From NCBI GenBank assembly GCA_027704905.1, contig CM051007.1, forward strand, positions 16,997,307 to 17,061,306: a DNA stretch of 64,000 bases. Direction: 5' to 3'. The notes beneath the pieces were generated by a model, which had not been told where the DNA came from, made no database searches, and worked only from the letters and a program-made list of their open reading frames with translations. Source of the DNA: Muraenolepis orangiensis (lineage: Eukaryota; Chordata; Actinopteri; Gadiformes; Muraenolepididae). Position numbers and translations under genes: made by a program. Shown here one piece after another: positions 10,662 through 22,590 of the stretch (positions within the stretch are counted from its first letter, which is position 1; the number at the start of each line of letters is the position of its first letter).

Positions 10662-11119
10662 GTATATATATTTTTACATACATATATATAAATATATATA
10701 TACACACACATCTATACAGAAATTGTACAGAAATTAAAATTTTATATATATTTAATATATATATATAGAAATACACACATAAAACACAAAATGTGTACAT
10801 TTCTGTACATTTCTGTTTGTTCATTTCTCAAAATTGTTCTTTCTCTTACCTGTGCAGGTGGGTTATCTGGAAAATAATAAATGTGAGTTGTAAGTAAACG
10901 GTAAGCTCACTGCCTATATAGCTCGTCTTTCACCCCTCCCATTTTCTCTCTATTGAGAGAAAATGCCCTGAAAACCTGTCAGGTTCCTTAAACCTGTGGA
11001 ACCACACCGACATTTCAAAGGTGTGGTGAAGAAATGTGCATGAATGTATAGAACTGAGCCTACAGCAACACAGTCCTGGGTCATGGCATGGGAGATCTAA
11101 TGCTCTAGCTCTGGTGCCA

Positions 11120-11547
11120 TGTAAATAGAACTGCATACCTCTGCTCTCTACCTGTTTATACTTTCCTGTGTATTATATATATATATGCATATAAACCTAT
11201 AATTCTGCACATATCTCATACATACTCTATATTTGTTTATTTTTATTGCATATATTATTTGTATTCTTATGGTGTTGTTTTGTAGACTGAGGGACAGAAT
11301 GCTTACTCCCCGTAAGCATTCCTATATACTTGTTACAAATGGCCACTAAAAATATCTTGTATCTTGTATCTTTATATCTTGTAAGTTATTTTATACCTGT
11401 TTTTAGTAGTGGCTTTTATTTCTTTAAATTCTAGACTATTTTCCATCTTATTTATCCACTGTACATTATATATTACAATGCACTTTACTGCAACATTTGC
11501 ACTCTGGTTAGATGCCAAATTATTTTCACTGTATTCATTGGCTCAGC
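11120..11547 (+). repeat. LINE-tail-like repeat with nested insertion (unit 2)
   Basis: Duplicate of 3430-3860; the nested 152-bp piece is at 11232-11383. Confidence 0.6.
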
Positions 11548-11862
11548 AGGTGAAGAGGATACATGGGAGGAAGTGGATGTTTGTCTCACGCACTCAACAC
11601 ACATCTTTCAACCGGCTGGACAACTCAACTTCTTGCTTCCAGGTCATGAAGTTGTCCACACGCTGTCTTGTTTGTGGACTGGCTGGCCCTCAGGTGGGGA
11701 CCCCAAGGACATAGTCAGTGGAAATGGATTTCTGTTTTGGTTAAATGCATGGTTTCTTCTGAGTCTCAAACCGATGAATGGATTTAATAACAAAGTGATA
11801 TTTGCTTTTATAAGAATCTTTCAGTAAAAGTAGTACGTAACTGGAGGTGTATGATAATGTAA

Positions 11863-12160
11863 TGTCTTCCACCGCAGGCTGAAAACCCATCTCTTCAGGA
11901 CACACTTCCCGGATCCTTCCTCGTAGCGCTATGTCGATTATCTAAGTAGATTACATATTATAGATAGGTAGATATTGTTCTAGATATGTTTTTTCTAGAT
12001 GTTTTCCAACTTATTGTACTTGCCTTACACTTTTACCTGAATTATTGTACTTCTACCTGAGCACTGGTTCAGTTCTTGGAGACTTGTTAGAAAGGAAATG
12101 CACTTTTGACTTCTGGTGACGAGTTGTTCTCTTACCTTCCTTTGTTGAAGCACACTATTG
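11863..12160 (+). mobile_element. L2 LINE 3' fragment, left half (unit 2)
   Basis: Duplicate of 4176-4473; its tail resumes at 14625 and ends near 14672. Confidence 0.75.
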
Positions 12161-13826
12161 CACACTAACGTTGCAAGCTGCTTAATGGGAGTAGCAGCAC
12201 CGATATCAATATCATGGGTTAGCACATTGGTACATGATGGCACATCATTGAACAGAGTGGGACAGGAGTGAAGTAAACTTATTATATCACTCCTCTGACA
12301 TTCAGTCAGAGACGACAGATGTATTTCTAAGCTTGACAGAAACTCTGAGTTTGATAGCCTACCACAGTGTGGACCATCAGCCAACATGGTCAAACCATCA
12401 TCAGACATGACTTCTGCACAAACCAGAGAAGCGGAGATCGTATCAGGGGCGGCAGTCTCCGGAGTTTTTTCCTGCTTCCCCTGGACAGCCTCTCTGGAAT
12501 GATAAGACTTGATCATGTTAATGTGGCATAACCAAGTTTTCCTTCGCCACTCAGGCGTGTGGATAATGTAATCTGTGTCAGACACTTTACGGTCCACTGC
12601 ATAGGGTCCTGAGAAACGGGCAGTAAGAGCAGATCCAGGCATGGGTAGTAGAACCAGAACTTGATCCCCAGGTTGAAACTGGCGCTCCACCACCTTCCTG
12701 TCAAACCTCCTTTTCATTCTCTCTTGAGAGGAAGAGAGAGCCTCTTTTGCCGCACTGTCAATGCACAACGCAGCCGTTTCTTACACTGAGAGACAAAGTC
12801 CACCACCTTAATCTTCTTAGTGGGGTTAGACATAAACCGCTCCTTTAACACCTTAAGGGGGCCACGCACATTGTGCCCAAACACAAGTTCAGCTGGGCTA
12901 AATCCAAGAGACTCTTGCTTTGCGTCACGGATAGCAAAGAGAACAAAGGGGACTCCCTCATCCCATTGTTTTCCTGTATCACCACAGTACTTCCTTAACA
13001 TGGACTTTAAAGTTTGATGCCAGCGCTCCAGCGCGCCCTGTGACTCTGGGTGATATGCACTAGACACTGCGTGAGAGACACCTAAAGACTGCAAAGTCTG
13101 CTTAAAGGTCCTGGAAAGGAAATGAGTTCCTTGATCAGTCTGCACGATTTTTGGTAACCCAAAGGTAGTAAAGAACTTAGTCAGCGCTTTTGTGATGGCT
13201 GGAGCGGTGATTCTTCGTAGAGGAATTGCCTCAGGAAAACGAGTGGTAACACACATAACAGTTAACAAAAACTGGTGATCAACTTTTGTCCTGGGCAAAG
13301 GACCAACACAGTCTACAATGACATGATCAAATGGCTCACCAACAGCAGGGATAGGCCGCAACGGCGCTGGAGGCACTACCTGGTTCGATTTTCCCACAAT
13401 TTGGCAGGTGCGGAAAGTGTTATAAAAACGCACCGCATCAGCTTTCAGTCCTGGCCAGAAGAAGTGTCTTAGGATACGGTCATACGTCTTAGTGATCCCT
13501 AGATGTCCAGACCATAAATGTTCATGTGCTAGCTCAAGAACATGCTGTCGACAACCAACCGGTACCACTATCTGTTGAACTGTGCCCCAGTCCCCACTTG
13601 CATCACCTGGCCGTAAAATCCAGTTACGCATCAGCACCCCGTTACTCATAATAAATGTCTGCTTCTCACTGCACTTACTAGGATCCTCAACAACCGCAGC
13701 GAAACACTTGCCTACGGACGGATCTGCTTTCTGAGCGCTGATGAGTGCATTTCGGGTCAGCGGCAGTGATACCTCAGCAACAGTAGTACGTTCTGCTACC
13801 TTGTCCGACTCCTGGGACGACCCACT
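12161..13826 (-). pseudogene. Gypsy integrase, frameshifted, unit 2
   Basis: Same content as 4474-6137, but a 2-base insertion (gccgcactg against gccactg in unit 1) near 12752 breaks the frame between the catalytic core and the C-terminal domain. It therefore appears as two overlapping frames (12714-13649, and 12025-12768 running on into L2). This is the main coding difference between units 1 and 2. Confidence 0.8.
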
Positions 13827-14271
13827 TGTTACGACCCCATACCAGATCTAGGGGATATGGGATATAACAATATAAAAACCGGGGGGACAAGAACCAGAGG
13901 AGATGGGAGAATACAAAAATAAACAAGGTTTATTGTGAAAGGGTAACAAAACAGGTTTCCGAGAAACACATGAAATGAAAACTACTAACCCTACACTAAC
14001 TGATCAAAATACAAGTAACGCTAAATAGCCACAACCTAAACTTCCACGGACAACCTACAAAACTAAGATATCTAATACCGCCGTCGTCTCAAACAGAACC
14101 CACAAGAACAACTCGGGAGTTGTCGTCTGGCCCACTGGCCCCATGGAAGTGTCTCTCCCAGCCTTTTATCCTCTTATCCTGATTGAGCACACCTGTGCTC
14201 AATCAAGCCGTTACCTGGGAGAAACGATAAGAACACACAAACACTACGGCTACACACACACAGCCGTAACA
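13827..14271 (-). repeat. Gypsy LTR, unit 2
   Basis: Duplicate of the LTR at 6138-6583, one base shorter through a G-run difference. Confidence 0.75.
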
Positions 14272-14801
14272 CCCCCCCACATAAGAGCAAACGTGTAGTT
14301 TGCAATATGTAAGAGTAACTGAAAATATGTATAGTGTAAATATGATGTAGTGCAATGAGTGAAAAATGTACTGGCGGAGATAACTGCAGACCATCTCACC
14401 CACGGGACAGTGCGTCCGCCACCACGTTGTCTGCCCCCTTTTTGTGCTTGATCTCCAAGTTGTAGCCCTGCACCAACAGGGCCCAACGCATCAACCGCTG
14501 GTTGTGGTTGTACATCTGAGCTAAAAACACAAGGGGGTTATGGTCGGTGTACACAATCACTGGGTGTGAACTAGAGCCAACATACACTTCGAAGTGCTGG
14601 AGAGCAAGGAGCATGGCCATAGCATTGGATAAAAGCGTCTGCTAAACGACTGTAATGTAATATAATGTAATGTAAGGCTAGTTATATTTGCCTTGAAACA
14701 TAATGGAGGATATAAAGACCGTATAAAGACCAAAATATCCCATTCTTACTACATTTATCACAAAACACTTTCACACACACATTTGATCTTTGACCAACCA
14801 C

Positions 14802-16586
14802 CAGTGGCGGCTGGCCCATAGGGGGCGATGGGGCGCCGCCCCCCCTAAACCACACGTACAAACAAAATATAATTAATAGATATATATAAATTGTCAATAT
14901 GTGTGTGTTTAAAATATGGAATGCACCCAGAAATATGTGTAAAATATGATTTTTAAATAATTTGCGCAACATAATATGCTTTTCCTAGTACACATATGCC
15001 TAGTACACTGCAGCTTTAAGGGCGCATTTGTATGACGCTGCTGCTGGAGTGCTTTTCAAATCGCCCCACGGAGGCGGGTCTCTGTAGCAGTTTAGCCAAT
15101 TGCTGAATCAAGATATAAACGAGTGACATAAAATGTAGCCAATCAGCGTCCTCAAAACGTCTTCCGGGAGGGCGCTTTTCAAATCGACCCTCCCGGAAGA
15201 CTTTGGAGCATCGAGCATCGTCATTTGTGTGTGTCACATATTATGCTCTGTCTCTGCGGGCGCCATTTTAACTACAACTTTCAACAATGGCGAGCGTGAG
15301 CACTACCCCAAGACTCAACCCGGTCCCTAACTCGGTGAGCACTACCCCAAGACTCAACCCGGTCCCTAACTCGGTGAGCACTACCCCAAGACTCAACCCG
15401 GTCCCTAACGCGGTGAGCACTACCCCAAGACTCAACCCGGTCCCTAACTCGGTGACATCTCTCATTCAAGAGCCGTTTGAGAGAAGAAGTTTGGCGGACA
15501 AACTTAAGGTGAAAGATCTGGGCCCAGATCAACCTGATCTTGTGTTTTCATGTTTTCATTTTCTGACTGACATTTGAGTTAAGTTTCTCAGTTAGAGAGA
15601 TACAATTTTCTATGTTTTACTGCATTTTACTGCAGCAACCCTGCACACTTACTCCTCAGAATGGACTAACAAGTCACTCAATTACAGTTTTATCTATGGG
15701 ACCGTGTCATTTCAGTTTTTGAGCAGCCCCGAGCAAAAGCAATGGTGTGTTGGAGGATGTTGTTTTTACATGTCCCAAGGAAGGTCTTTATATGTTGACA
15801 TCCATTGACACACTTATTTGAATTAAAAAAACAACACTGAACAGTTAATGAGTGTGTGGGTTGGAGTTGGAATACAGTTCTTGATATTGTAATAAAAGTC
15901 CTGATTGAAATGTCTTTTCAGCAATTTTTTAGATGTGTTAATATTTAGGTTAAGCTAATTCTCATTTAGATGTATAGTATAGCTTTGGTTTGCTTGGTAT
16001 TGGTTTGCTTGTCCTGGTAAGCTAACTTGGTAATAGAAGTTGAACAAACAAAGTTTTACATGTTGAGCCAACTTCATAGACATTTGTAAAAACTTGATAA
16101 AATAAGTTTAACCAACATCTTTTTAAGTTATCTTAACTAATATTTTCTAGTCCAAATAACTTGACACATGAAGTTGTCAACAGACTACAAGTTGTATCAA
16201 CTAATTTATTGAAGTGTAATCAACTAAATGTTGAATCAAATTGACTAAACTTAACTCAGTCAAAGCAACAAGATGACTTGACTTAGTCAAGTTGAGTCAA
16301 CAAATCATTTTTAACAGTGTAGCTGTTCAACGTGATGAAGGCTACAGGATAGGGATCTGTCAACACAATGAGGAGGTGGACAAAAACACATCCTGTCTAA
16401 AAGAATAGACTGTGTGAAGTTCTGTGGTGCCTTTGAGCTGGCCTTGCGTGGCCATGATGAAAGTGATGGACAGAAGGGCGACATTTCAATACAAAAAGTA
16501 ATTGTATATAATGTAATTAACAATATGTAATTGTAAAAAAAAAATGGTATAGCCCCCCCTGGTGAAAAATGCACCAGCCGCCACTG
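14802..16586 (+). mobile_element. hAT-type DNA transposon (unit 2/3 boundary)
   Basis: Same terminal repeats and the same 8-bp target duplication (14794-14801 and 16587-16594) as 7115-8825; 74 bp longer, mainly because the 39-bp minisatellite has four copies instead of two. Confidence 0.85.
15287..15577 (+). pseudogene. Truncated ZMYM1/hAT-like 5' reading frame, four-repeat version
   Basis: As at 7600-7812, but with four tandem 39-bp units (15296-15451). All are in frame, so the frame stays open over 96 codons. Confidence 0.45.
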
Positions 16587-17035
16587 CCAACCACTCAAAT
16601 ATGGAAGGAAACCCTCTGATACTTAAGAGAGCCTCCTCCAGCAGGGGGCTCTCTGGTGGGCCACCTGGTGGTCAAGCAGAGGAACAGCAGCACTAGCTCC
16701 CATCAGCACCACCTCGACCAGCAGCACCAGCACTAGGCAGATGGGAGCCCTGTCTAACGATTGAACACTTCCTCCACCTTCTCCACAAAGAGGAGCAGAC
16801 TGAGAGCATGTGGCTGTAAAAGATACATGCTGCCATCTGATAAAAAAATGTATATGAGACCTTAAGTTAATGTATTATAATACATGTATTATTAGGACAT
16901 GACAATGCTTTATTATGTTATGCTTTATTATGTTTCACATGAGTCCACATTTATGCATGGCCAGACTATACCCCTTGAGGACATTGTGGGGAAACCAGTC
17001 TCTGGTCTCAAAACTGGTGTGTCCAGTCTCAAACA

Positions 17036-17456
17036 CGTTCTGAACTCCCGTCTCATGTCAGGACGGCAGAGTCCCTCGCCAGCTTCCGCAAGAGACTCAA
17101 GACCCACCTGTTCAGAGTCCACCTGGACTCTCCTTGACCCCTCCTTCTCCTTTGTGAAACCCCTAAACTTGCTTAAGTCCTGACATTAATAGCTCTTAGC
17201 ATGTTGTATATGTTAGCAAGTGTATATCCTTAATGTTGATAACACGCTCTTATCACAGCTACTTAAGCAGGTGACCTAGCAGTACGAAATTGTGTTATTC
17301 ATCTTGTTAAAATGAATACTTGTGAACTGCTGTATTTTTATGTTTGCGTACCCCAGTGTTATGCTATTGTCTGCTTCAACTAATGTACACCTTGTAAGTC
17401 GCTTTGGATAAAAGCGTCTGCCAAATGCCCTAAATGTAAATGTAAATGTACAATAA
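17036..17456 (+). mobile_element. L2-type LINE, 3' end (unit 3)
   Basis: Duplicate of 1580-2000. Confidence 0.75.
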
Positions 17457-17557
17457 TAAAGAACAACAAATATACACAGACACAAATGTACAAGTACAAC
17501 ACTGAATGTCATTTTATTGCAGTACATGTATTACATGTCATACAGTACATTGATGTA

Positions 17558-18223
17558 TTACTTTGAATCAGTGTGCTTAGTGACGATCATGTGGATGGCC
17601 AAGGACAGACCGGTCATCAAGATGCAGTACTCCTTAAAGTCCATGCTGCCGTCCTTGTCCTGGTCCAGCTCCTTCATCACATCCCCCAGTATGCCATCCT
17701 GCACGGAGCACAAGCAGCAGACCATGCATGCTTCTTTAGTTTATTGTTTTATTGCACAAAAGAACATATTTAACCAGGTGGGGCTCATTGAGATTTAACA
17801 TTTATTTTACAAGAGAGACCTGGCCAAGATAGCAGCAGCAGCATACAATACAATACAATATCATACATACCGTGAACAATGTACAACACCACATAAGAAT
17901 CACCCTTTGACACATTTGCATGGCAGAGAAGAAGCAAGAGCTTCGAGGCTGCTTTCATCATTGTATTGTGACAGGGTCACAATACTTAAATTCAATAGCA
18001 GACAGGTTAATATGTTTTTCAAATAGATGTATGAAAGTAAACATAGTGAAGCACTTGTGTGACTCACCCCAGGGAGTTGAGGCAGTTGTTCTGCCATCAT
18101 CTTAGAAAGTTCCTTCTTGCTAATTGTTGTGGGATTGTCCCCTTCTTCAGAAGCTGCGTATTTTACAAATGTTCCATATAAGAGGGCCAGACCGGTCTCC
18201 AGGGCAGTAAATGCTTCAGCCAT
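17558..18223 (-). CDS. S100-type EF-hand calcium-binding protein, copy 3
   Basis: Complement of 17558-17698 joined to 18068-18223; 98 residues. It differs from copies 1 and 2 at one position: the second residue of the C-terminal calcium loop is Q (DQDKDGSMDFKE instead of DEDKDGSMDFKE). That position is not a ligand, so calcium binding should be kept. Splice sites, TATA box (18661-18668) and poly(A) signal (17513-17518) are all present. Confidence 0.87.
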
Positions 18224-18376
18224 ATTTGTCTGGTTTAGCAAGACCGGTTGAGCTAGAAAAGATTGCACAGTCAATCAAAATGAATCAATACTTTCAATTA
18301 AAATTCACCAGACATGTTTGTTGACATTACAGCATCCATGTTAAATCACCTACATAAACATAAAAAATATATATAC

Positions 18377-18408
<32 letters not shown>

Positions 18409-18877
18409 GTATATATATTTTTACATACATATATATAAATATATATATACACACACATCTATACAGAAATTGTACAGAAATTTAAATTTTATATATATTT
18501 AACATATATATATAGAAATACACACATAAAACACAAAATGTGTACATTTCTGTACATTTCTGTTTGTTCATTTCTCAAAATTGTTCTTTCTCTTACCTGT
18601 GCAGGTGGGTTATCTGGAAAATAATGAATGTGAGTTGTAAGTAAACGGTAAACTCACTGCCTATATAGCTCGTCTTTCACCCCTCCCATTTTCTCTCTAT
18701 TGAGAGAAAACGCCCTGAAAACCTGTCAGGTTCCTTAAACCTGTGGAACCACACCGACATTTCAAAGGTGTGGTGAAGAAATGTGCATGAATGTATAGCC
18801 GAGCCTACAGCAACACAGTCCTGGGTCATGGCATGGGAGATCTAATGCTCTAGCTCTGGTGCCATGTAAATATAACT

Positions 18878-19160
18878 GCATACCTCTGCTCTCTACCTGT
18901 TTATACTTTCCTGTGTATATATATATATATATATATATACCTAGAATTCTGCAGATATACATACTCTATAAGTTATTTTATACCTGTTTTTAGTAGTAGC
19001 TTTTATTTTTTATATTACATTATAGTTTTTACATCTTATTTATCGACTGTCAATTATGTATTACCATGCACTTTACTGCAACATTTGCACTCTGGTTAGA
19101 TGCCAAATTATTTTCGCTGTACTGTACTTGTGCTGTGCAATGACAATACATTTGAATCTA
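18878..19160 (+). repeat. LINE-tail-like repeat without the nested insertion (unit 3)
   Basis: Same family as 3430-3860. Here the sequence reads directly ctctata-agttatt, i.e. without the 152-bp piece, and it runs to its natural end with tgacaataca and aatctaatctaatct. Confidence 0.65.
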
Positions 19161-19381
19161 ATCTAATCTAATATAATAAACAATATAATAATATTAATCC
19201 AGTTAGCCAGAAACCAGGCTCAAGCAGTAGGGATACTCACATTACATATTATATTTCATTTTCAGAAATAATCTGTATGCAAGAAGAATTATGTTAAAAA
19301 CAACAATTTCATGGTTACCGATCAACTTGAGGAGATACTCCTGAGACTGAGGGCCAGAGGCAGAAATATGGTCATGGTTGG
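19161..19381. other. Linker between the two duplication systems
   Basis: AT-rich unique sequence. No gene recognised; a short open stretch on the minus strand is not supported by any motif. Confidence 0.5.
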
Positions 19382-19554
19382 CATCTAAAACTGTCACCAT
19401 GAATTAAAACCAGCCATTGAATGTTTGGCACGCCAAGGGAAACAACCGGAAGATCGCATATTCGTTCTCAATTCAAATCTCAATCTGGAGGATTGAATCC
19501 TCTTTATTAGTCGCATACATGTACACACACAGTTGTTTATTATTATGTTGAACA

Positions 19555-19800
19555 ACGTAACATATTTAACCAGGTTGTGCTCATTGAGATTGAACAACAG
19601 AGAGACCTGGCCAAGTCAGCAGCAGCAGCATACAATACAACACAATATCATACATACGGTGACCAACGTACAACACCACATAAGAAACACCTTTTGACAC
19701 ATGTTTGCAGGGCAGAGAAGAAGCAAGAGCTCTGAGGCTGTGACAGCTTTCACCATTCTATTGTGACAGGGTGACAAACTCCATCAGACTCAGCTGGCTT
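19555..19800 (-). pseudogene. S100-gene relic (intron 2 sequence) in duplication unit A
   Basis: Similar to S100 intron 2 of the 7.7 kb units (2305-2530): the accaggt..gctcattgagatt stretch, agagacctggccaag, the cagcagcag/catacaatacaa run and the agagaagaagcaagagct motif. No exon 3 is found beside it. The duplicate is at 22765-23010. Confidence 0.5.
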
Positions 19801-20656
19801 TTCCGGTCAGACCACGAAGAGAGGCCAACCAACTGGATGGCTTTCTTGCCAATAAGTCATCATAATGTCACTAAAGTCACTATTAGACATACTCATACAC
19901 ATACTTTGCATACTGGCAAAACATGAGGTGTAGAACAACAATAGTTAGGACGGGGGCGTCTCCTGCCCAGACCAGCTAGTTTGTAACCAGGTTAAAGGTA
20001 TAGTATATATGTACAGGTAAGTATACAAGTATTCAACAGGGGTATGCAATTATATCAACAGTATATACATATCATGTATTTAAATGTATATACAGCAGGT
20101 TGAGAGCAGGGATATGCAGTTGTATCAACAGTTGAAGATAATTATATATATACGGTAAGTACAGTAAAAATGTAAAAATGTGTATTGTCTTTAACATTAC
20201 ACTTACATACTTTGCTGGACTTTCTGGACTCATCACAGTGACTGCACTGTACTGCACGCTATGCATGAGGCTGCTGCACTACTGGCACTTTAAAATGCTT
20301 TTAATAAAAAAACATGTACATTCAACACATGTCACTTTGCTGGTATTGTTTTGTAGATGTATACTGCGGGAGGGAATGGGAAGTAAGCATTCCAATGTAC
20401 TTGATACAAATGGCTAGTAAAAATATCTTGTATCTTATATGGCTATCATATCCTAATCTGTATCAGATTGTGTTGTGTTGCTATAAGTAGGGTAAGCAAT
20501 CAATGGACATTTCCTTTGTTTTAAGGAGAAGGTCAGGTGCCTCCTCCCCATCCCATAGGAGGCTCATCAAGGCAGAATCATGTGCGTACCTAATAAAGTG
20601 CCTATTATGGTACTAGAGCAGGACTTGGTGCATAAGATAAATAATACAGAGGACAA

Positions 20657-21069
20657 TGTTATGACCCAACGAGACCGGCTAGCCAAATGTGCCAGAGAGC
20701 TCAGAAGAAGAGACAGGACACCCAAAACAACGGAATAATGTCTTTACTGAGAGATCCACAAACTCAAAAACAACAGGGTAGGGTTGGATAGGATACGAGG
20801 TACAGTCGACACGGGGAGATGGTCCAGAGGGTGGAACATGGAGAGGGTCCTTGGAGCACGGGGGGGGGGGCTAGGACGAGACGTGACGTAGTCGGAGCTA
20901 GAGACTCAGGTTCTCGAGTAGGAGGGAGCTATAAGGTTCTCAGGGTTCAAGCCCCAAACGTCGGTCTTCGGCAGCCTTACGAAGGGTAGATCCCAGGTGT
21001 TCATTAGCCTCAGCAGGCCCGATTAGGATGGGCAACACCTGGGATTGGTTAGAGCGTGGGGGCACAACA
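20657..21069 (-). repeat. Solo gypsy-type LTR
   Basis: Plus-strand ends are tgttatgaccc and gggggcacaaca, i.e. TG...CA on the minus strand. Flanks gacaa and gataa could be a 5-bp target duplication with one mismatch. Duplicate at 23862-24277. Confidence 0.6.
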
Positions 21070-21112
21070 GATAAAACACATACCTGGGGGGAGTATGTGC
21101 AATTGGTCATTT

Positions 21113-21300
21113 TTTTCACATTCACCCATTCATTCACACATTCATCCACCAACAGCGGAGCCAGCCATGCAAGGAGACAGCTCCTTGCATGAAGGGTGCT
21201 CAAGAACACCTCCACAGTTTTTCCTAGGAGCCGGGGGATCGAACCAGCAACCTCCCGGTTGGTGACTGCTCTACCACCTGAGCTACTGCCAACCTACACA
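21113..21300 (-). repeat. tRNA-derived SINE, 3'-truncated
   Basis: On the minus strand 21226-21290 reads like a tRNA head: A-box tagctcaggtggtagagc and B-box ggttcgatcc (plus 21236-21245). It is followed by a body ending in gtgaatgaatgggtgaatgtg. It is a SINE, not a tRNA gene, as the acceptor stems do not pair well. Confidence 0.65.
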
Positions 21301-22390
21301 CACTATAGCTATTGAACTGAAACCCTGCTTATACCATGATAGCACCGTTTATCCACTGCAATATGAGCATGGCTCACCTTTCCTTTATATGGATGTGACC
21401 AGTGGGTGGGTTCGTCGACCAAGAGCGCTGTGCTCAACTGCCCCCTACTGGTCAAACAGCGTAACTGTCTTTAAATATAGCCATTATTATACATATAACA
21501 CATATACAATGCAGGAGGGCTGCCGGTAAGTAGGATGAAGTGACAATAAAATATGAAATAAAACATCATTGTCCTGCTGGTCCTACATTCTTTACCCACA
21601 ACAATATATGTTGTCCCCAACATATGCATATTAGAAATGACACCACATGATTTACTACAAAAATGTAACAACATTACAGTAGTATACATGTTTTTACAAC
21701 CTCACTGTAACCATAAACACACATTCTACTCAAAGTCACCACTATCTTTCATGTTAAACATTTATATTATCCAACTAAATCATCTTTCTACAAGTGTACC
21801 ATTCCCACATGACTCCACTCACAGCCTGACTTCATCAGCATCTTAGACAGCATCACAACCTTGGATCCATTCTGACTGTATTGTGTGCATCATGCATTTC
21901 ATTGGAAACTTTTACTTTATCACTCTTACACAAAACCTCTGAGCTGGAAATAAATGCACAGTCAATCAATAGCCGCCAACAAGCAAACTACTTCTAATCA
22001 CTTGGTGTGTAGTACAGCGATGGGATAATGCACACTATTGTAGGTCGCTTTGGACAAAGCGTTTTGTTTGGACAAAAAAGGTGTCTTCCATTGGATAATT
22101 TGTGTGGAAGCAGATGCACACAATTCAATTGTAGGGTCACAAACATCAAACACGATCAATCACTGACACACAACTATTGCATCAATACTACACATTAGTT
22201 ATGTGTTACATCACACTGCACCTTTGCATGGATATACATGTCATTACTATATATTTGCACTACTGTACATAGGGCCATTGCAAATATGTATATACACAAT
22301 TTTTAACCTATATATTTTGTTTGGTTTACAATGAATGCACAACCTGCAGCGCATTATAAGCAATGTCCTATTTAAACAATGTGTTAAGGG
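21301..22390. other. Degraded region of duplication unit B
   Basis: The stretch near 21940-21965 (gagctggaaataaatgcacagtcaatcaat) resembles the S100 intron 1/exon 2 border (gagctagaaaagattgcacagtcaatc). An S100 exon 2 relic may therefore lie just left of it, but no intact EF-hand coding can be read. The duplicate is at 26660-27740. Confidence 0.35.
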
Positions 22391-22393
22391 ACA

Positions 22394-22590
22394 TGTTGAA
22401 CAAACACATGTTTGTTTACCTGGACGACATCCTGATCTTCTCAAAGAACAGCAGGGAGCACGTATGTACACCACGTCCAGGCGGTCCTCCAGCGCATCCT
22501 CGAGAACTCCCTTTTCGTGAAGACAGAGAAGTGTGAGTTCCATACTCCTCCGTCTCTTTCCTGGGGTATATTGTGGGACAGGGGACCATG
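22394..22590 (+). pseudogene. Gypsy reverse transcriptase fragment
   Basis: Contains the [18 protein letters not shown] catalytic segment and EKCEFH..SFLGYIV spread over shifted frames; cut at the duplication breakpoint. The same piece starts the longer copy at 27754. Confidence 0.75.

Larger units (their letters stand above)
12161..14624 (-). mobile_element. Circularly permuted Ty3/gypsy (Gmr1-like) fragment, unit 2
   Basis: Duplicate of 4474-6937 with the same junctions, so the insertion predates the unit duplication. RNase H fragment 14396-14620, polypurine tract 14272-14278 (G7), LTR 13827-14271, integrase/pre-RT 12161-13826. Confidence 0.7.
1..19160. repeat. ~7.7 kb tandem segmental duplication, two full units and a partial third
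   Basis: Position 1 corresponds to 7692 and to 15457, giving unit 1 = 1-7691, unit 2 = 7692-15456 and unit 3 = 15457 to about 19160 (unit edges are arbitrary because the window starts inside the array). Order within a unit: hAT element right part, L2 3' end, S100 gene on the minus strand, LINE-tail repeat, L2 3' end split by a gypsy fragment, then the left part of the next hAT copy. Units 1 and 2 differ by scattered single bases, (TA)n length and one 2-base indel. Unit 3 stops matching after about 18960-19160 and lacks the gypsy part. The array probably continues left of the window. Confidence 0.95.

Noticed and set aside
21226..21290. tRNA gene
   Set aside because: A and B boxes are present but the sequence continues as a SINE and recurs at 26.6 kb; stems pair poorly.
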